The notes: generated by a model from the letters alone, not told the origin. 64,000 nucleotides of DNA from PWQG01 sp050486205 (GCA_050486205.1 JBJHCW010000006.1:186001-250000), one strand, 5' to 3'; positions 44,803 to 53,333 are shown, counted from the first letter of the stretch. Numbers and translations: made by a program.

Positions 44803-46082
44803 TGTCGCCCCCGTCGTCACGACGTAGCTTCCTCAAATCTGCTAGTGCCCTGCTTGCAGGGGCTGGCAGTGTTGCTGCCGGGCTTGCCAGAGCCCAACAG
44901 AGCGCCGGCGCCGATCTGCTGTCACAGACAGACGGCACCATGGCTGATGAAGACTACTGGCGCCTTGTGCGCAGTCAGTTTTCCTTCACCGATGACGCGG
45001 TACCCATGAACGCGGCCAATCTCTGTCCCTCCTTTCGTGCAGTGGCTGAACAGGTGAGTCTGCTCACCGCAGATATCGACCGGGATTGTTCGTTCGAGAA
45101 CCGGGCAAAATTCTCTGGTTTACTCGACGCTTCGCGCACGGCGGTAGCCGCGCAGCTCAATGTCAGCCCGCGGGAAGTGGCTTTGGTGCGCAATACCAGC
45201 GAGGCCAACAACATCATCAACAATGGCCTGCCACTGGGCCGGGGTGACGAGGTGCTGCTCTGGGACCAGAATCATCCGACCAACAATGTGGCCTGGGATG
45301 TGCGCGCGGCCCGGTACGGGTTCACGGTGAACCGTGTTGCCACACCCGCGTCGCCAATGGGCATGGATGCGTTGATCAGTGCGTTCACGAATCACTTCAC
45401 GGCCCGGACCCGGGTGCTGGCGTTGACGCATGTGTCCAACGTCAGTGGTATTCGCCTGCCAGTGGCCGAGCTGGTAGAGGCCGCGCATGCGCGCGGCATT
45501 TTTGTACTGGTTGACGGTGCCCAGACCTGGGGTGCCATGGCGCTGGATCTGAAAGCCCTGGGCGTTGATGCGTTCACCGGCAGTGCGCACAAGTGGTACA
45601 TGGGACCCAAGGAAGTGGGTCTGCTGTACGTGCGCGAGGAGCATATCGAGCGGATCTGGCCCGCGGTTGTGGCACCGGGCTGGGGTGACAGTGCGGAAAC
45701 ACGCCTGGACGGCGCGCGCAAACTGGACAACTTCGGCCAGCGCGATGATGCGGCATTGGCGGCGTTGGGCGTCACTGCCGGCCTGCATGACAGCATCGGT
45801 CCGGCGCGCATCGAGCAGCGCACCACCGCACTGGCCCAGCGTCTGATGCGGGGTATGCAAGACATCGGTCTGGACCTGGTCACGCCGCTGGATCCGGCGC
45901 TGGGTTTCGGTGTCTGCATTGCGCGCATGCCCGCCAACCAGGCGAGGGAAGTCAGTCAGCGTCTGTACGCCGAGCATGGTATTGCCGGAGCAGCCACTGG
46001 GGGGATGCGCCTTTGCCCGGCCATCTACAACACGGAAGACCACGTGGATCGTGCCTTGGCAGGTTTGCGGGCGCTGGTGTAG
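44802..46082 (+). CDS. Tat-exported class V aminotransferase-like PLP enzyme
   Basis: 426 residues. N-terminal twin-arginine signal: SRRSFLKSASALLAGAGS, cut near ARAQ. The mature part is a fold-type I PLP enzyme of the class V (cysteine desulfurase/isopenicillin N epimerase-like) group: NTSEANNIIN, WDQNHPTNNVAW, LTHVSNVSGIRLP, VDGAQTWG and the Schiff-base lysine in SAHKWYMGP (Lys264). Export by Tat fits a protein that folds around its cofactor first. Reaction unknown; epimerase-like or C-S lyase-like activity are options. Coupled to the upstream barrel. Confidence 0.9.
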   Translation: MSPPSSRRSFLKSASALLAGAGSVAAGLARAQQSAGADLLSQTDGTMADEDYWRLVRSQFSFTDDAVPMNAANLCPSFRAVAEQVSLLTADIDRDCSFENRAKFSGLLDASRTAVAAQLNVSPREVALVRNTSEANNIINNGLPLGRGDEVLLWDQNHPTNNVAWDVRAARYGFTVNRVATPASPMGMDALISAFTNHFTARTRVLALTHVSNVSGIRLPVAELVEAAHARGIFVLVDGAQTWGAMALDLKALGVDAFTGSAHKWYMGPKEVGLLYVREEHIERIWPAVVAPGWGDSAETRLDGARKLDNFGQRDDAALAALGVTAGLHDSIGPARIEQRTTALAQRLMRGMQDIGLDLVTPLDPALGFGVCIARMPANQAREVSQRLYAEHGIAGAATGGMRLCPAIYNTEDHVDRALAGLRALV

Positions 46083-46129
46083 GCTGGAGGCTCAGTTTGA
46101 CGTTGTAACATCAGGGAGGAGGATGCGAT

Positions 46130-46616
46130 ATGTTGTTTATTGTCCGTACAAGCTTTCGCAGGAGAGCTGCCGCCTGTGTGCTTGGCCTGCTGGCCAGCTC
46201 CGCATTGCATGCCGGGCGCACCGGTGCAGTACCTGGTGCGTCTGTCCGGCACCTTTTCTGACGCCTGCCCGGCCATTGGCCAGGTCACGCAGACACGGGA
46301 AGACAATGTCTTTGATGTTTATGTCTACTACGCCTGGAATGACTGGCTGCGCGATCCCGAAGCGGTGGCCTGCGCGCAGGTGTTGACACCGTTTGAAGTC
46401 ACCATTCCGCTGGCAATGTACGGTCTTGCGGCCGGTGATTATACGGTGAGCGTGAACGGCCACGAGATCCGCACTTTCACGCTGGAACGGGACAATGTGG
46501 CGTCCCTGTCGCCCGGAGGTGGCAGTCAGCCGTCCAGACATTGCACGATCGAGCCGAACACAGGTTCAGGCTGGTCCCTTAATGTGTGCAATTACGAGAC
46601 TGATCATGTCTTGTAA
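46130..46616 (+). pseudogene. Small secreted protein gene with a frameshift
   Basis: ATG 46130 follows GGAGGAGG and opens a good signal peptide (RRRAAACVLGLLASSALHAG), but that frame stops at about 46260. The mature domain continues in the next frame from about 46214: GAPVQYLVRLSGTFSDACP, REDNVFDVYVYY, TPFEVTIPL, GLAAGDYTVSVNG, FTLERD. Removing one G from the GGG at 46214-46216 joins the two exactly as ALHA-GAPVQY. So it is a one-base insertion or an assembly error. The mature domain is a paralogue of the protein at 52202-52705. Function unknown. Confidence 0.75.
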
Positions 46617-46622
46617 CTGAAG

Positions 46623-46667
46623 GTTACCCTGTGAGGCCAGCCCTGCTGGCTGGCCTCACGGGGTAAC
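46623..46667. terminator. Bidirectional hairpin between convergent genes
   Basis: A 20-bp stem with one G-U pair (46623-46642 with 46648-46667) and a 5-base loop, in the 57-base gap between the frameshifted gene and sodB. No T-run. Confidence 0.7.
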
Positions 46668-46673
46668 AGATGA

Positions 46674-47267
46674 TCAGGCTTTGGCCAGGTTCTCGTTGGC
46701 AAAGTCCCAGTTGGCCAGGTTGTCCACAAAGGCATTGAGGAAGTCCGGTCGACGGTTCTGGTAATCCAGATAATAGGCGTGTTCCCACACATCACAGACC
46801 AGCAGCGGCGTGGCGCCATCGGTCAGCGGGGTGTCGGCGTTGGCGGTCTTGACCACCTTCAGTTTGCCGCCATCGGCCACCAGCCAGACCCAGCCGCTGC
46901 CGAACTGAGTGGCACCGCCATCAACAAAGGCTTTCTTGAAGGCTTCAAAGCTGCCGAAGTCCTGCTTGATCTTTTCCGCCACCGCGCCGGCAGGCACACC
47001 GCCACCATTGGGTTTCATGCTCTTCCAGAAGAAGTCGTGGTTATAGTGCTGGGCCACGTTGTTGAACAGTGGGCCGCCGACTTTCTTGCAGGCCTTTACC
47101 AGGTCTTCCAGGTTATTGGCGCTGACATCAGCATCGGCCAGCAACTCATTGCCTTTGACCACATAGGTATTGTGGTGCTTGCCGTGGTGGAAACTGAAAG
47201 TCTGGGCGGATACGTGGGGTTCCAGTGCATCGGCGGCGTAGGGGAGGTCAGGTAATTCCAGTTTCAT
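46674..47267 (-). CDS. sodB: Iron superoxide dismutase SodB
   Basis: 197 residues from ATG 47267 (AAGGA 6 bases upstream); an earlier start would add 19 unlike residues. Metal ligands are in the usual places: His in FSFHHGKHHNTYV, His in QHYNHDFFW, and DVWEHAYYLDYQN near the C-terminus. AQHYNHDFFW and FGSGWVWL are typical of the Fe type. It removes superoxide in the cytoplasm. No Fur box was identified with confidence. Confidence 0.97.
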   Translation of the reverse strand: MKLELPDLPYAADALEPHVSAQTFSFHHGKHHNTYVVKGNELLADADVSANNLEDLVKACKKVGGPLFNNVAQHYNHDFFWKSMKPNGGGVPAGAVAEKIKQDFGSFEAFKKAFVDGGATQFGSGWVWLVADGGKLKVVKTANADTPLTDGATPLLVCDVWEHAYYLDYQNRRPDFLNAFVDNLANWDFANENLAKA

Positions 47268-47280
47268 AAGAATCCTTTTT

Positions 47281-47310
47281 GGTTGAATGAATGATGGTTG
47301 AATGAATTTC
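47281..47310. repeat. 15-bp direct repeat upstream of sodB
   Basis: GGTTGAATGAAT occurs at 47281-47292 and 47296-47307, a 15-base period, starting 13 bases before the sodB start codon (on the minus strand this is the leader). It could be slippage or a regulatory tandem. Confidence 0.6.
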
Positions 47311-47448
47311 CGTTGGAGTAACACACAAGCATAGTGTACACCGCTTCGCCGTTCAAGTTGACCGGATTGCTGAAAGCACCCGCGGGCTTTGCGGTCTTGT
47401 GCTCTATACGTCTACAATACACAGCAGATCATACCGAGGGTTCCAGCC

Positions 47449-48246
47449 ATGCGAGACAGAGATAACGACGATTTTGATGACATTCCGTCGATCCGGATGA
47501 GCCGTGATGAGGTGGTTTCGCGCCAGCGAAGCCGGGGCCAGCCAGATATTGTCAAGCAGAACGAGTACATAGAGAAGGTACGGGTCAGTACCTGGCCTGT
47601 ACGTATCATGCTGGCCGCCATTGTCCTGATCATGGGCGCCGGTGGCGCCTTTGCCTATAACCAGCACCAGCAGACACTGGCAACACTGGAGCATGCCCAG
47701 CGCCTGATTGCCGATCTGGAGAACCGACTGGCGTTGGTCGGGGACACAACCGAGGAAACAGCCGGTAACCTGCTGGAGCGGGTGGACTTCAATTTTTCGG
47801 AAATCGACAAGCTTTGGGCCGCGCGTAACGCAACCAACCGCAATGTGCAGGACCTGACCGGACGTGTGTCGCTGGTGGAGACCGCCGCGGAGGAAAACGC
47901 AACCGCACTGGCCGACACCAATCAGCGTCTGGTGCAGAGTACCAGCCTGGTTGAAGATACCCGTCGTGATGTGAACACACTGCGCGCGGACATGGAGCAG
48001 AATACCTCGCGTTTGGCCACGCTCAATAGCTCGGTCCAGCAGTTGCAGGGGCGCACCCAGGAGCTGATGGCGCTGCGGGAAAGTCTGGATGGCAACGAGA
48101 CGGTATCCGGTGGGCTCACCGAACGCCTGGTCCGGGTGGAGGAGGCTGTGGAGGCCATTGATGCCTACCGCCTGCAGATGAACCAGACGGTGTTCCGTCT
48201 TCAGCAGAACATAGAAGCTGTGCAGAGCAGCATGCGCCAGAACTGA
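47449..48246 (+). CDS. Single-pass coiled-coil membrane protein
   Basis: 265 residues from ATG 47449, with GAGGG 8 bases upstream. An acidic, then basic cytoplasmic part (1-50), one membrane helix (about 51-70), and a long extracytoplasmic coiled coil (about 75-265) with Leu/Val heptads and repeated ENxxxLxxTNQRL-like segments. No enzyme motif. It resembles bacterial membrane-bound scaffold or chaperone-like coiled-coil proteins; the function is unknown. Confidence 0.8.
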   Translation: MRDRDNDDFDDIPSIRMSRDEVVSRQRSRGQPDIVKQNEYIEKVRVSTWPVRIMLAAIVLIMGAGGAFAYNQHQQTLATLEHAQRLIADLENRLALVGDTTEETAGNLLERVDFNFSEIDKLWAARNATNRNVQDLTGRVSLVETAAEENATALADTNQRLVQSTSLVEDTRRDVNTLRADMEQNTSRLATLNSSVQQLQGRTQELMALRESLDGNETVSGGLTERLVRVEEAVEAIDAYRLQMNQTVFRLQQNIEAVQSSMRQN

Positions 48247-48277
48247 TTCCGCCTCCGATTCCGCCTCCAATTCCGCC
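48245..48277. repeat. 12-bp tandem repeat, about 2.75 copies
   Basis: GATTCCGCCTCC twice, then AATTCCGCC. It starts on the stop codon of the coiled-coil gene, just upstream of the tRNA promoter. Confidence 0.75.
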
Positions 48278-48296
48278 ACAAACGCGCGCATTCCGG

Positions 48297-48302
48297 TATA
48301 AT
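48297..48302 (+). promoter_or_regulatory. -10 element of the tRNA-Leu promoter
   Basis: Perfect TATAAT followed by GCGCGCC, the GC-rich discriminator usual in stringently controlled stable-RNA promoters; 30 bases before the mature tRNA. No good -35 was found at 16-18 bases. Confidence 0.6.
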
Positions 48303-48332
48303 GCGCGCCTTGTTGCCGGCTAAAGGCGCAAC

Positions 48333-48417
48333 GCGGACGTGGTGGAATTGGTAGACACGCTGGATTTAGGTTCCAGTGCCGCAAGGTGTGGGAGTTCGAG
48401 TCTCCCCGTCCGCACCA
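48333..48417 (+). tRNA. tRNA-Leu (anticodon UAG)
   Basis: 85 bases including an encoded CCA. Acceptor GCGGACG pairs with CGTCCGC; anticodon stem CTGGA/TCCAG holds the loop TTTAGGT, so the anticodon is TAG; the long variable arm TGCCGCAAGGTG is of class II type; the T arm contains GTTCGAGTC. It reads CUA and, with wobble, other CUN leucine codons. Confidence 0.98.
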
Positions 48418-48429
48418 CCTCAGACAATT

Positions 48430-48447
48430 TACAATTGTTTACAATTC
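48430..48447 (+). promoter_or_regulatory. Candidate response-regulator site upstream of the mipA operon
   Basis: TACAATTGTTTACAATTC: a direct repeat with a 10-base period, close to the E. coli RstA box (TACATNTNGTTACA). A near-identical copy is at 52093-52110. It lies about 110 bases before mipA, whose operon encodes an RstA-like regulator. Confidence 0.6.
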
Positions 48448-48555
48448 AGCCCCAAAATTCATACAGACTCCGCGCCCTGAACCGGGCCATACTGCCCGGA
48501 TAGAGCAGGGTATGTATAATCCCTGTCAATCCCCCTCTGGCAGGGCTCCGGTTCC

Positions 48556-49599
48556 ATGATGACACTCTCCATGACGACACTCCCCCTACAATGGCCGTTT
48601 CGTTTCGCCGCGCTGCTGATACTGTGTGGTGCCGCCTCACTTCACGCATCCGAGGCACCACTGACGGTGATGACGGCCGATGCAGCGGCGCCGCCGGACC
48701 CGTCGGTGCAGGCATCGGTGCGAATGGCGCCGCAGACCGCAGAGAAGGACAGACCCTGGACCCTGGGCATCGCTGCCGGCCACGGCCGGCGAGACAACCC
48801 CTTTGTGGCCTCGGATGACTTTCCGGTGCATGTGGTGCTGGATATTGCCTGGTATGGCGAGCACCTCTTCTTTGACAACGGTGACCTGGGCCTGTCCCTG
48901 CAGCGTACCGCGGACTTTTCGCTCAATGTCATCGGCACCTTTGACAACGAACGCAATTACTACAATTTTCTGAGTCGTGACAACGGTGGGCTGCGCTCGT
49001 TGAACATGGCGCTGCAGGATCAGGGCATCAGTACCCTGACCGACATGCCCGGGGAGGTGGGCCGGGATGAACTGCTGTCCTGGCTGTCAATGACACCTGG
49101 TACCTCATCGGCAGATGTCAGCCGTGTCGAACGTCTGTTCCAGCAGGCCGACAATTCGCTGCCGCGACGTCGCTTCGCACTCAACAGCGGCCTGGAACTG
49201 CTGTATCTGAGTCAGTGGGGAGACATACAGGCGCAATTGTTGACCGATGTCAGCGGTCGCCACCGGGGTCAGTCCGCGCTGCTGTCCTGGAGCCAGCCGT
49301 GGACTGACGGCACTTTTTCGGTGGCTCTGACGGCGGGAGCGGAGTGGAAGAGTGACAGCCTTGTTGACTACTATTACGGTGTGCGCCGTGAAGAGTCCTT
49401 TCCCGGCCGGCCGCAGTACCGGGGACGTTCCACGATCAACCCCTTTGCCCGTCTTGCGGCCAGTCGTGCCCTGACCGCGCACTGGGAACTGACGGCTGTG
49501 GTGGAACACGAACGCCTTGGCAGGGGTATCCGGCAGAGTCCGATCATTGAGCGTGAGAGTATCAACACGCTCTTTGTTGGTCTGTATTACCGGTTCTGA
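48556..49599 (+). CDS. MipA/OmpV-family outer-membrane protein
   Basis: 347 residues. Signal peptide to about residue 31, then a beta-barrel of the MipA/OmpV type: RPWTLGIAAGHGRRDNPF, VVLDIAWYGEHLFFDNGDLG, DYYYGVRREE and the C-terminal FVGLYYRF. Members act as outer-membrane proteins or as scaffold (MipA) for murein synthesis. Three in-frame ATGs lie within 16 bases; the first is used here. DUF3019, regulator and kinase genes follow within a few bases, so this is an envelope-signal operon. Confidence 0.88.
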   Translation: MMTLSMTTLPLQWPFRFAALLILCGAASLHASEAPLTVMTADAAAPPDPSVQASVRMAPQTAEKDRPWTLGIAAGHGRRDNPFVASDDFPVHVVLDIAWYGEHLFFDNGDLGLSLQRTADFSLNVIGTFDNERNYYNFLSRDNGGLRSLNMALQDQGISTLTDMPGEVGRDELLSWLSMTPGTSSADVSRVERLFQQADNSLPRRRFALNSGLELLYLSQWGDIQAQLLTDVSGRHRGQSALLSWSQPWTDGTFSVALTAGAEWKSDSLVDYYYGVRREESFPGRPQYRGRSTINPFARLAASRALTAHWELTAVVEHERLGRGIRQSPIIERESINTLFVGLYYRF

Positions 49600-49605
49600 C
49601 GGCCT

Positions 49606-50007
49606 ATGTGGATGCAGGGGCGACAGGTCGCGGGTTTTCTGGTTGCACTGATGCCGGCCTGTCTGTTGGGGGCTGAGACCAGCCGCAACTACACGCTGGA
49701 GGTGCAGCCCAGCATCTGTGTGACCCACGGCAGCGACGAACCCTGTCAGATGCAACTGACGGTTGCCTGGCAAGGTGAAAGCCATGATGTCTGCCTGCAC
49801 ATTGCCGGTAGCGACACAGCGCTGCACTGCTGGGAATCAACCAGCCAGGGCAGTGTGGAGCTGGCTTTTCACAGCGCAGATGACATCACACTGCAACTGG
49901 TGCGCGCATCCGGGGGGCAGGTACTTCAGGAAACACAGATCACTGTTGTCAGCCGGGACGTGCGTGATACGCGTCGCCGGCGACGCCATGTGTGGAGCAT
50001 ATTGTGA
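49606..50007 (+). CDS. DUF3019-family exported protein
   Basis: 133 residues. Signal peptide to about residue 22, then an Ig-like mature domain with VQPSICVTHGSDEPCQMQLT, HIAGSDTALHCWES and a basic C-terminus DTRRRRRHVWSIL. DUF3019 is known from Shewanella and relatives, usually beside MipA/OmpV and a two-component pair, as here. Two disulfides are likely (four Cys). Its stop overlaps the next ATG by one base (TGATG). The role is probably periplasmic sensing or accessory, by context. Confidence 0.85.
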   Translation: MWMQGRQVAGFLVALMPACLLGAETSRNYTLEVQPSICVTHGSDEPCQMQLTVAWQGESHDVCLHIAGSDTALHCWESTSQGSVELAFHSADDITLQLVRASGGQVLQETQITVVSRDVRDTRRRRRHVWSIL

Positions 50008-50738
50008 TGATCGGCCAACAACATCCGGCACCTGTCAGATTGCTGCTGGTGGAAGACGATCTCAGGCTGGCCAGCCTGATCAGTGATTATCTGCAGCAGG
50101 AACACTTCCAGGTCAGCGTCCAGCATCGCGGGGACACTGCAGTGGACAAGTTTGATGCGGCCAGTGTGGATGTGGTCATTCTTGACCTGATGCTACCGGG
50201 CATCAACGGCCTGGAGGTCTGCAGCCGGCTGCGCCAGCAGTTCGATGGTCCGATACTGATACTGACGGCCCGCAACAGTGATATTGATCATGTCATGGGT
50301 CTGGAGCTGGGCGCCGATGATTTTGTCAACAAACCCATAGAGCCGCCGGTGCTGCTGGCAAGAATCCGGGCGCTGCTGCGGCGCAACCAGCGCGGCGGCC
50401 GTGCCGGTGATGCCTGCACGGAGGAGCTGGTGTTTGATGCGCTGCGCATCAATCTGCAGTCACACAAGACAACGCTGGGGCAGCGGCACATTGCCCTGAC
50501 CACACAGGAGTTCGAGTTGCTGGCCCTGCTTGCCCGGCATGCCGGCACCGTGCTGACCCGTGATGATATCTACAGCAATATCCGGGGCATTCGGTATGAC
50601 GGCCTTGACCGGACGGTGGATGTGCGTATCTCGCATCTGCGCCGTAAGTTGGGTGACAATCCGGAGCAACCGTGTCGAATCAAAACTGTCTGGGGCAAGG
50701 GCTATCTTTTTGTGCCGGATGCCTGGGCTGAGCCATGA
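50007..50738 (+). CDS. OmpR/RstA-like response regulator
   Basis: 243 residues from ATG 50007; a GTG at 49992 in frame is less likely because the TGATG overlap matches the operon style. Receiver: acidic pocket VEDD, phosphoacceptor Asp60 in VILDLMLPG, Thr/Lys switch LTARN and NKPIEP. C-terminal winged helix (LTTQEFELLALLARH, DVRISHLRRKLGD, KTVWGKGYLF). It should bind direct repeats; the TACAAT sites at 48430 and 52093 are the likely targets. The kinase overlaps by 4 bases. Confidence 0.95.
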   Translation: MIGQQHPAPVRLLLVEDDLRLASLISDYLQQEHFQVSVQHRGDTAVDKFDAASVDVVILDLMLPGINGLEVCSRLRQQFDGPILILTARNSDIDHVMGLELGADDFVNKPIEPPVLLARIRALLRRNQRGGRAGDACTEELVFDALRINLQSHKTTLGQRHIALTTQEFELLALLARHAGTVLTRDDIYSNIRGIRYDGLDRTVDVRISHLRRKLGDNPEQPCRIKTVWGKGYLFVPDAWAEP

Positions 50739-52150
50739 AGCGGCGGTTTTCCCTGGACCTGCTTGGTGCCGGTTTCCTTCGCTCGTACGTGGCCATTGTG
50801 CTGGGCATCATTGCTGTGGCGTTGGCACTGGACAGCCTTTTGTTGTGGTTTGGGCCCGGTGGTGCCAGTACTGAAGGGCGGGACAGGCACGCGCACAGTT
50901 TTGCGCTGATTGACGCGCTGGTGCTCACCGGTGCAGGTGGTGATGCTCGGGATCATGACATCGGCTACGGAGTGCAAGCGTTGCGACAGCGCCTTCCCGA
51001 CATTGAGGCGGCGCTGGGCCTACCGGTCGCGGTACTGGACATGGCGGATTTTGCCGGCCTGGAAGCATCCCGGCAGGCCTTGGAGCAGGGCGAGATTGTG
51101 CCACTGTTCGACCAGCGCGACCGGGAGGTGTTGTACCGCCGGATTCCGGATTCCGATCATGTGCTTGCCCTGGGCCCGTTGGCGCCGGAAGGCCGTGGCA
51201 GAACACTCACCGAGCTGCTTGTCATTACCGCGTATTACGTGCTGGTGGCCATCGTGGTGCTGTTGTGGATACGCCCGTTTTACCGGGATCTGGCAGCCTT
51301 GCGCCGGGCCTCGGCACAGTTCGGCAAGGAGGATTTTTCCACCCGCATTGCCTTGCCCGCCTCCTCCGGTATCCTGCCCGTGGCGCAGTCTTTCAACGCC
51401 ATGGCAGCGCGTATCCAGCATCTGGTCTCCGCGCACCGGGAACTGACCAGTGCGGTCTCCCATGAGCTGCGCACACCGCTGGCGCGTTTCAAGTTTTCCC
51501 TGCAGATGCTGGGCGGTAAGTTGTCCGCAGAAAAGCAGCAGGATTATCTCCAGAGTATGAAACAGGATGTGCTGGAACTGGAAAGCCTGACCGATGAACT
51601 GTTGAGTTACGCCCGGCTCAGCGAGCGCAACCTGGAACTCAGGCTGGACCGTGTTGACCTGGGCACCTGGCTGCGCCGGCAGGTGGATCAGTACAGCGGG
51701 GGTGGCGTGCGCATTGAGCATCGTTTTGAGTCCTTGCGCCAGGACGGCGATACACAGCTTGTGATGGACCCGGACCTGATGGCCCGGGCCGTGCACAATG
51801 TGCTGCGAAACTGTCTGCGATACGCCAGCGAGGTGGTCACGATGGAGGCGCGTTTGATGGCGGATACCGCAGAGCTTCGCATATGTGATGATGGCCCCGG
51901 TATACCGCAGGACATGCGGGAGCGTGTCTTCGAACCGTTTTCCAGACTGGATACCAGTCGTGACCGGCAGTCGGGTGGGCACGGACTGGGGCTGGCCATT
52001 GCACAGCGTGTGCTGCAGCGCCACCTTGGCGGGATACGCGTCGAGGATCACTGCGGTGGCGGGGCCTGTTTTGTGCTGTGGTGGCCGTGCACTACAATCC
52101 TTTACAATTCTCCTACAACTTCAGACAGTAATCGGCGTGCAGATCGGTAG
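50735..52150 (+). CDS. RstB-like sensor histidine kinase
   Basis: 471 residues. Two membrane helices (about 12-32 and 155-175) enclose a periplasmic sensor of about 120 residues, then HAMP, dimerisation domain with phospho-accepting His243 in SHELRTPLARFK, and an ATPase domain with N box NCLRYASE, G1 DDGPGIP, F box and G2 GGHGLGLAI. Partner of the preceding regulator (ATGA overlap). Its signal is likely an envelope condition read with MipA/DUF3019. The 3' end contains the second TACAAT site. Confidence 0.95.
   Translation: MKRRFSLDLLGAGFLRSYVAIVLGIIAVALALDSLLLWFGPGGASTEGRDRHAHSFALIDALVLTGAGGDARDHDIGYGVQALRQRLPDIEAALGLPVAVLDMADFAGLEASRQALEQGEIVPLFDQRDREVLYRRIPDSDHVLALGPLAPEGRGRTLTELLVITAYYVLVAIVVLLWIRPFYRDLAALRRASAQFGKEDFSTRIALPASSGILPVAQSFNAMAARIQHLVSAHRELTSAVSHELRTPLARFKFSLQMLGGKLSAEKQQDYLQSMKQDVLELESLTDELLSYARLSERNLELRLDRVDLGTWLRRQVDQYSGGGVRIEHRFESLRQDGDTQLVMDPDLMARAVHNVLRNCLRYASEVVTMEARLMADTAELRICDDGPGIPQDMRERVFEPFSRLDTSRDRQSGGHGLGLAIAQRVLQRHLGGIRVEDHCGGGACFVLWWPCTTILYNSPTTSDSNRRADR
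52093..52110 (+). promoter_or_regulatory. Second candidate response-regulator site
   Basis: TACAATCCTTTACAATTC differs from the copy at 48430 in two bases; a third TACAA follows at 52114. It lies inside the kinase gene end and about 90 bases before the small secreted protein gene at 52202. Confidence 0.6.
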
Positions 52151-52201
52151 ACTTTTTCCTGCGACAAACACAAGGGTTCATTCATCAATAAGGAGTTTGC
52201 A

Positions 52202-52705
52202 ATGAAGAAATGTGTAATGGCAGCGGTACTGGCGACCCTGGCTTTCAGCCATATCGTGCTGGCCGATCAGGGCGCGGCGGTTTACCGCGACAATGTGCTG
52301 ACAATTCCCAGTGGCGTGATCATCGATGATGATGGTGTTACACCCGTGCGTGGTGTCACCCTGATCCAGGAGGAAGACGGACGATTTGCCGTGGCCGAGG
52401 CCGGTGACGGCATGTTGGCCGACGTGGACACGGTGACAACGGAAATTGTGGGTGATCACAACGAACGCGTCCGTGTGACAGCGGCCGGTTACCAGTCAAG
52501 TGCCTGCGTGGACATTCTGGAGCCAGCCATCGTGCGCGATGACAATGTATTCAGCGTCGTGCTGTCCGAGTCCGAGCAGTGGTCCGACGTTTGTATTCTC
52601 ATTCTCAAGAGTTATGAGAAAACGCTGTACCTTGATGTTCGCGGGTTGGATGCCGGCACGTATATCGTGGATGTCAATGGCGTGGAGGCCGAGTTCACGC
52701 TGTAG
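52202..52705 (+). CDS. Small secreted protein, paralogue of the frameshifted gene at 46130
   Basis: 167 residues. Signal peptide MKKCVMAAVLATLAFSHIVLA, then a mature region whose second half shows GYQSSACVDILEP, VRDDNVFSVVLSE, EKTLYLDVRGLDAGTYIVDV, NGVEAEF. These positions match the product of the frameshifted gene at 46130 (SDAC, REDNVF, GLAAGDYTVSVNG, FTL). The family is known as small exported beta proteins with no activity assigned. AAGGAG precedes ATG 52202. It lies 51 bases after the kinase and behind a predicted regulator site, so I place it in the same regulon. Confidence 0.8.
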   Translation: MKKCVMAAVLATLAFSHIVLADQGAAVYRDNVLTIPSGVIIDDDGVTPVRGVTLIQEEDGRFAVAEAGDGMLADVDTVTTEIVGDHNERVRVTAAGYQSSACVDILEPAIVRDDNVFSVVLSESEQWSDVCILILKSYEKTLYLDVRGLDAGTYIVDVNGVEAEFTL

Positions 52706-52736
52706 GTTCTCACCGGTATCACCCGGGCTGCCTGTT

Positions 52737-52772
52737 GCCCGGAAGCAAGCCGACTTGCTTCCGGGCTTTTTT
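52737..52772 (+). terminator. Rho-independent terminator
   Basis: GCCCGGAAGCAAG and CTTGCTTCCGGGC form a perfect 13-bp stem with loop CCGA and T6 after it. Ends the regulon gene at 52705. Confidence 0.95.
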
Positions 52773-52844
52773 GTTTGGCACTCCCGCGTGCCAACAGGCT
52801 CTGATAACATAGCCGTTCGACCGGTCAATGCGAAGGCAGGAACA

Positions 52845-53333
52845 ATGGCTGCATCCAGCAAGAACACATCGGCCTGCAGCCGGTGGCTGGTAAAAACCGA
52901 ACCCGACGAATGCAGTATTGATGATTTTGCCGCAGCGCCGGAAAAGTCCATCCCCTGGGATGGTGTACGTAATTACCAGGCGCGCAATTTTCTGATGTCC
53001 ATGACCGTGGGTGACCGGGTGTTCATCTATCATTCCAGCTGCAAATTGATTGGCATTGCCGGGGTGGTCGAGGTGGTCAGGGCGGCCTATCCGGATCCGG
53101 CACAATTCGATCCGGCGTCTGACTATTTTGATCCGCGAAGCCGCAAGGAGAGTCCCCGTTGGCAAGCGGTTGATCTGCGTTTTGTCAGCAGGTTTGACCG
53201 GCTGATACCGCTGGCCGAACTCAAGGAGCTGCCTGGACTGGAAGACCTGCCGCTGGTGCAGCGTGGCAATCGCCTGTCGGTGATGCCTGTCAGCGACGCG
53301 CAGTGGCAAATAATCCTGCACCAGATTGCGTAA
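52845..53333 (+). CDS. EVE-domain protein (PUA-like)
   Basis: 162 residues from ATG 52845, with AGGCAGGA 6 bases upstream; the frame is open far upstream but across a terminator. The EVE fold is clear: SRWLVKTEPDECSIDDF, WDGVRNYQARNFLMSMTVGD, FIYHSSCKLIGIAGVVEV. EVE proteins bind modified bases in DNA or RNA; the human relative is THYN1. The target here is unknown. Convergent with nrfA, 9 bases apart. Confidence 0.93.
   Translation: MAASSKNTSACSRWLVKTEPDECSIDDFAAAPEKSIPWDGVRNYQARNFLMSMTVGDRVFIYHSSCKLIGIAGVVEVVRAAYPDPAQFDPASDYFDPRSRKESPRWQAVDLRFVSRFDRLIPLAELKELPGLEDLPLVQRGNRLSVMPVSDAQWQIILHQIA

Noticed and set aside
47281..47310. CRISPR-like repeat upstream of sodB.
   Set aside because: Two copies with a 15-base period and no spacers; simple tandem duplication.
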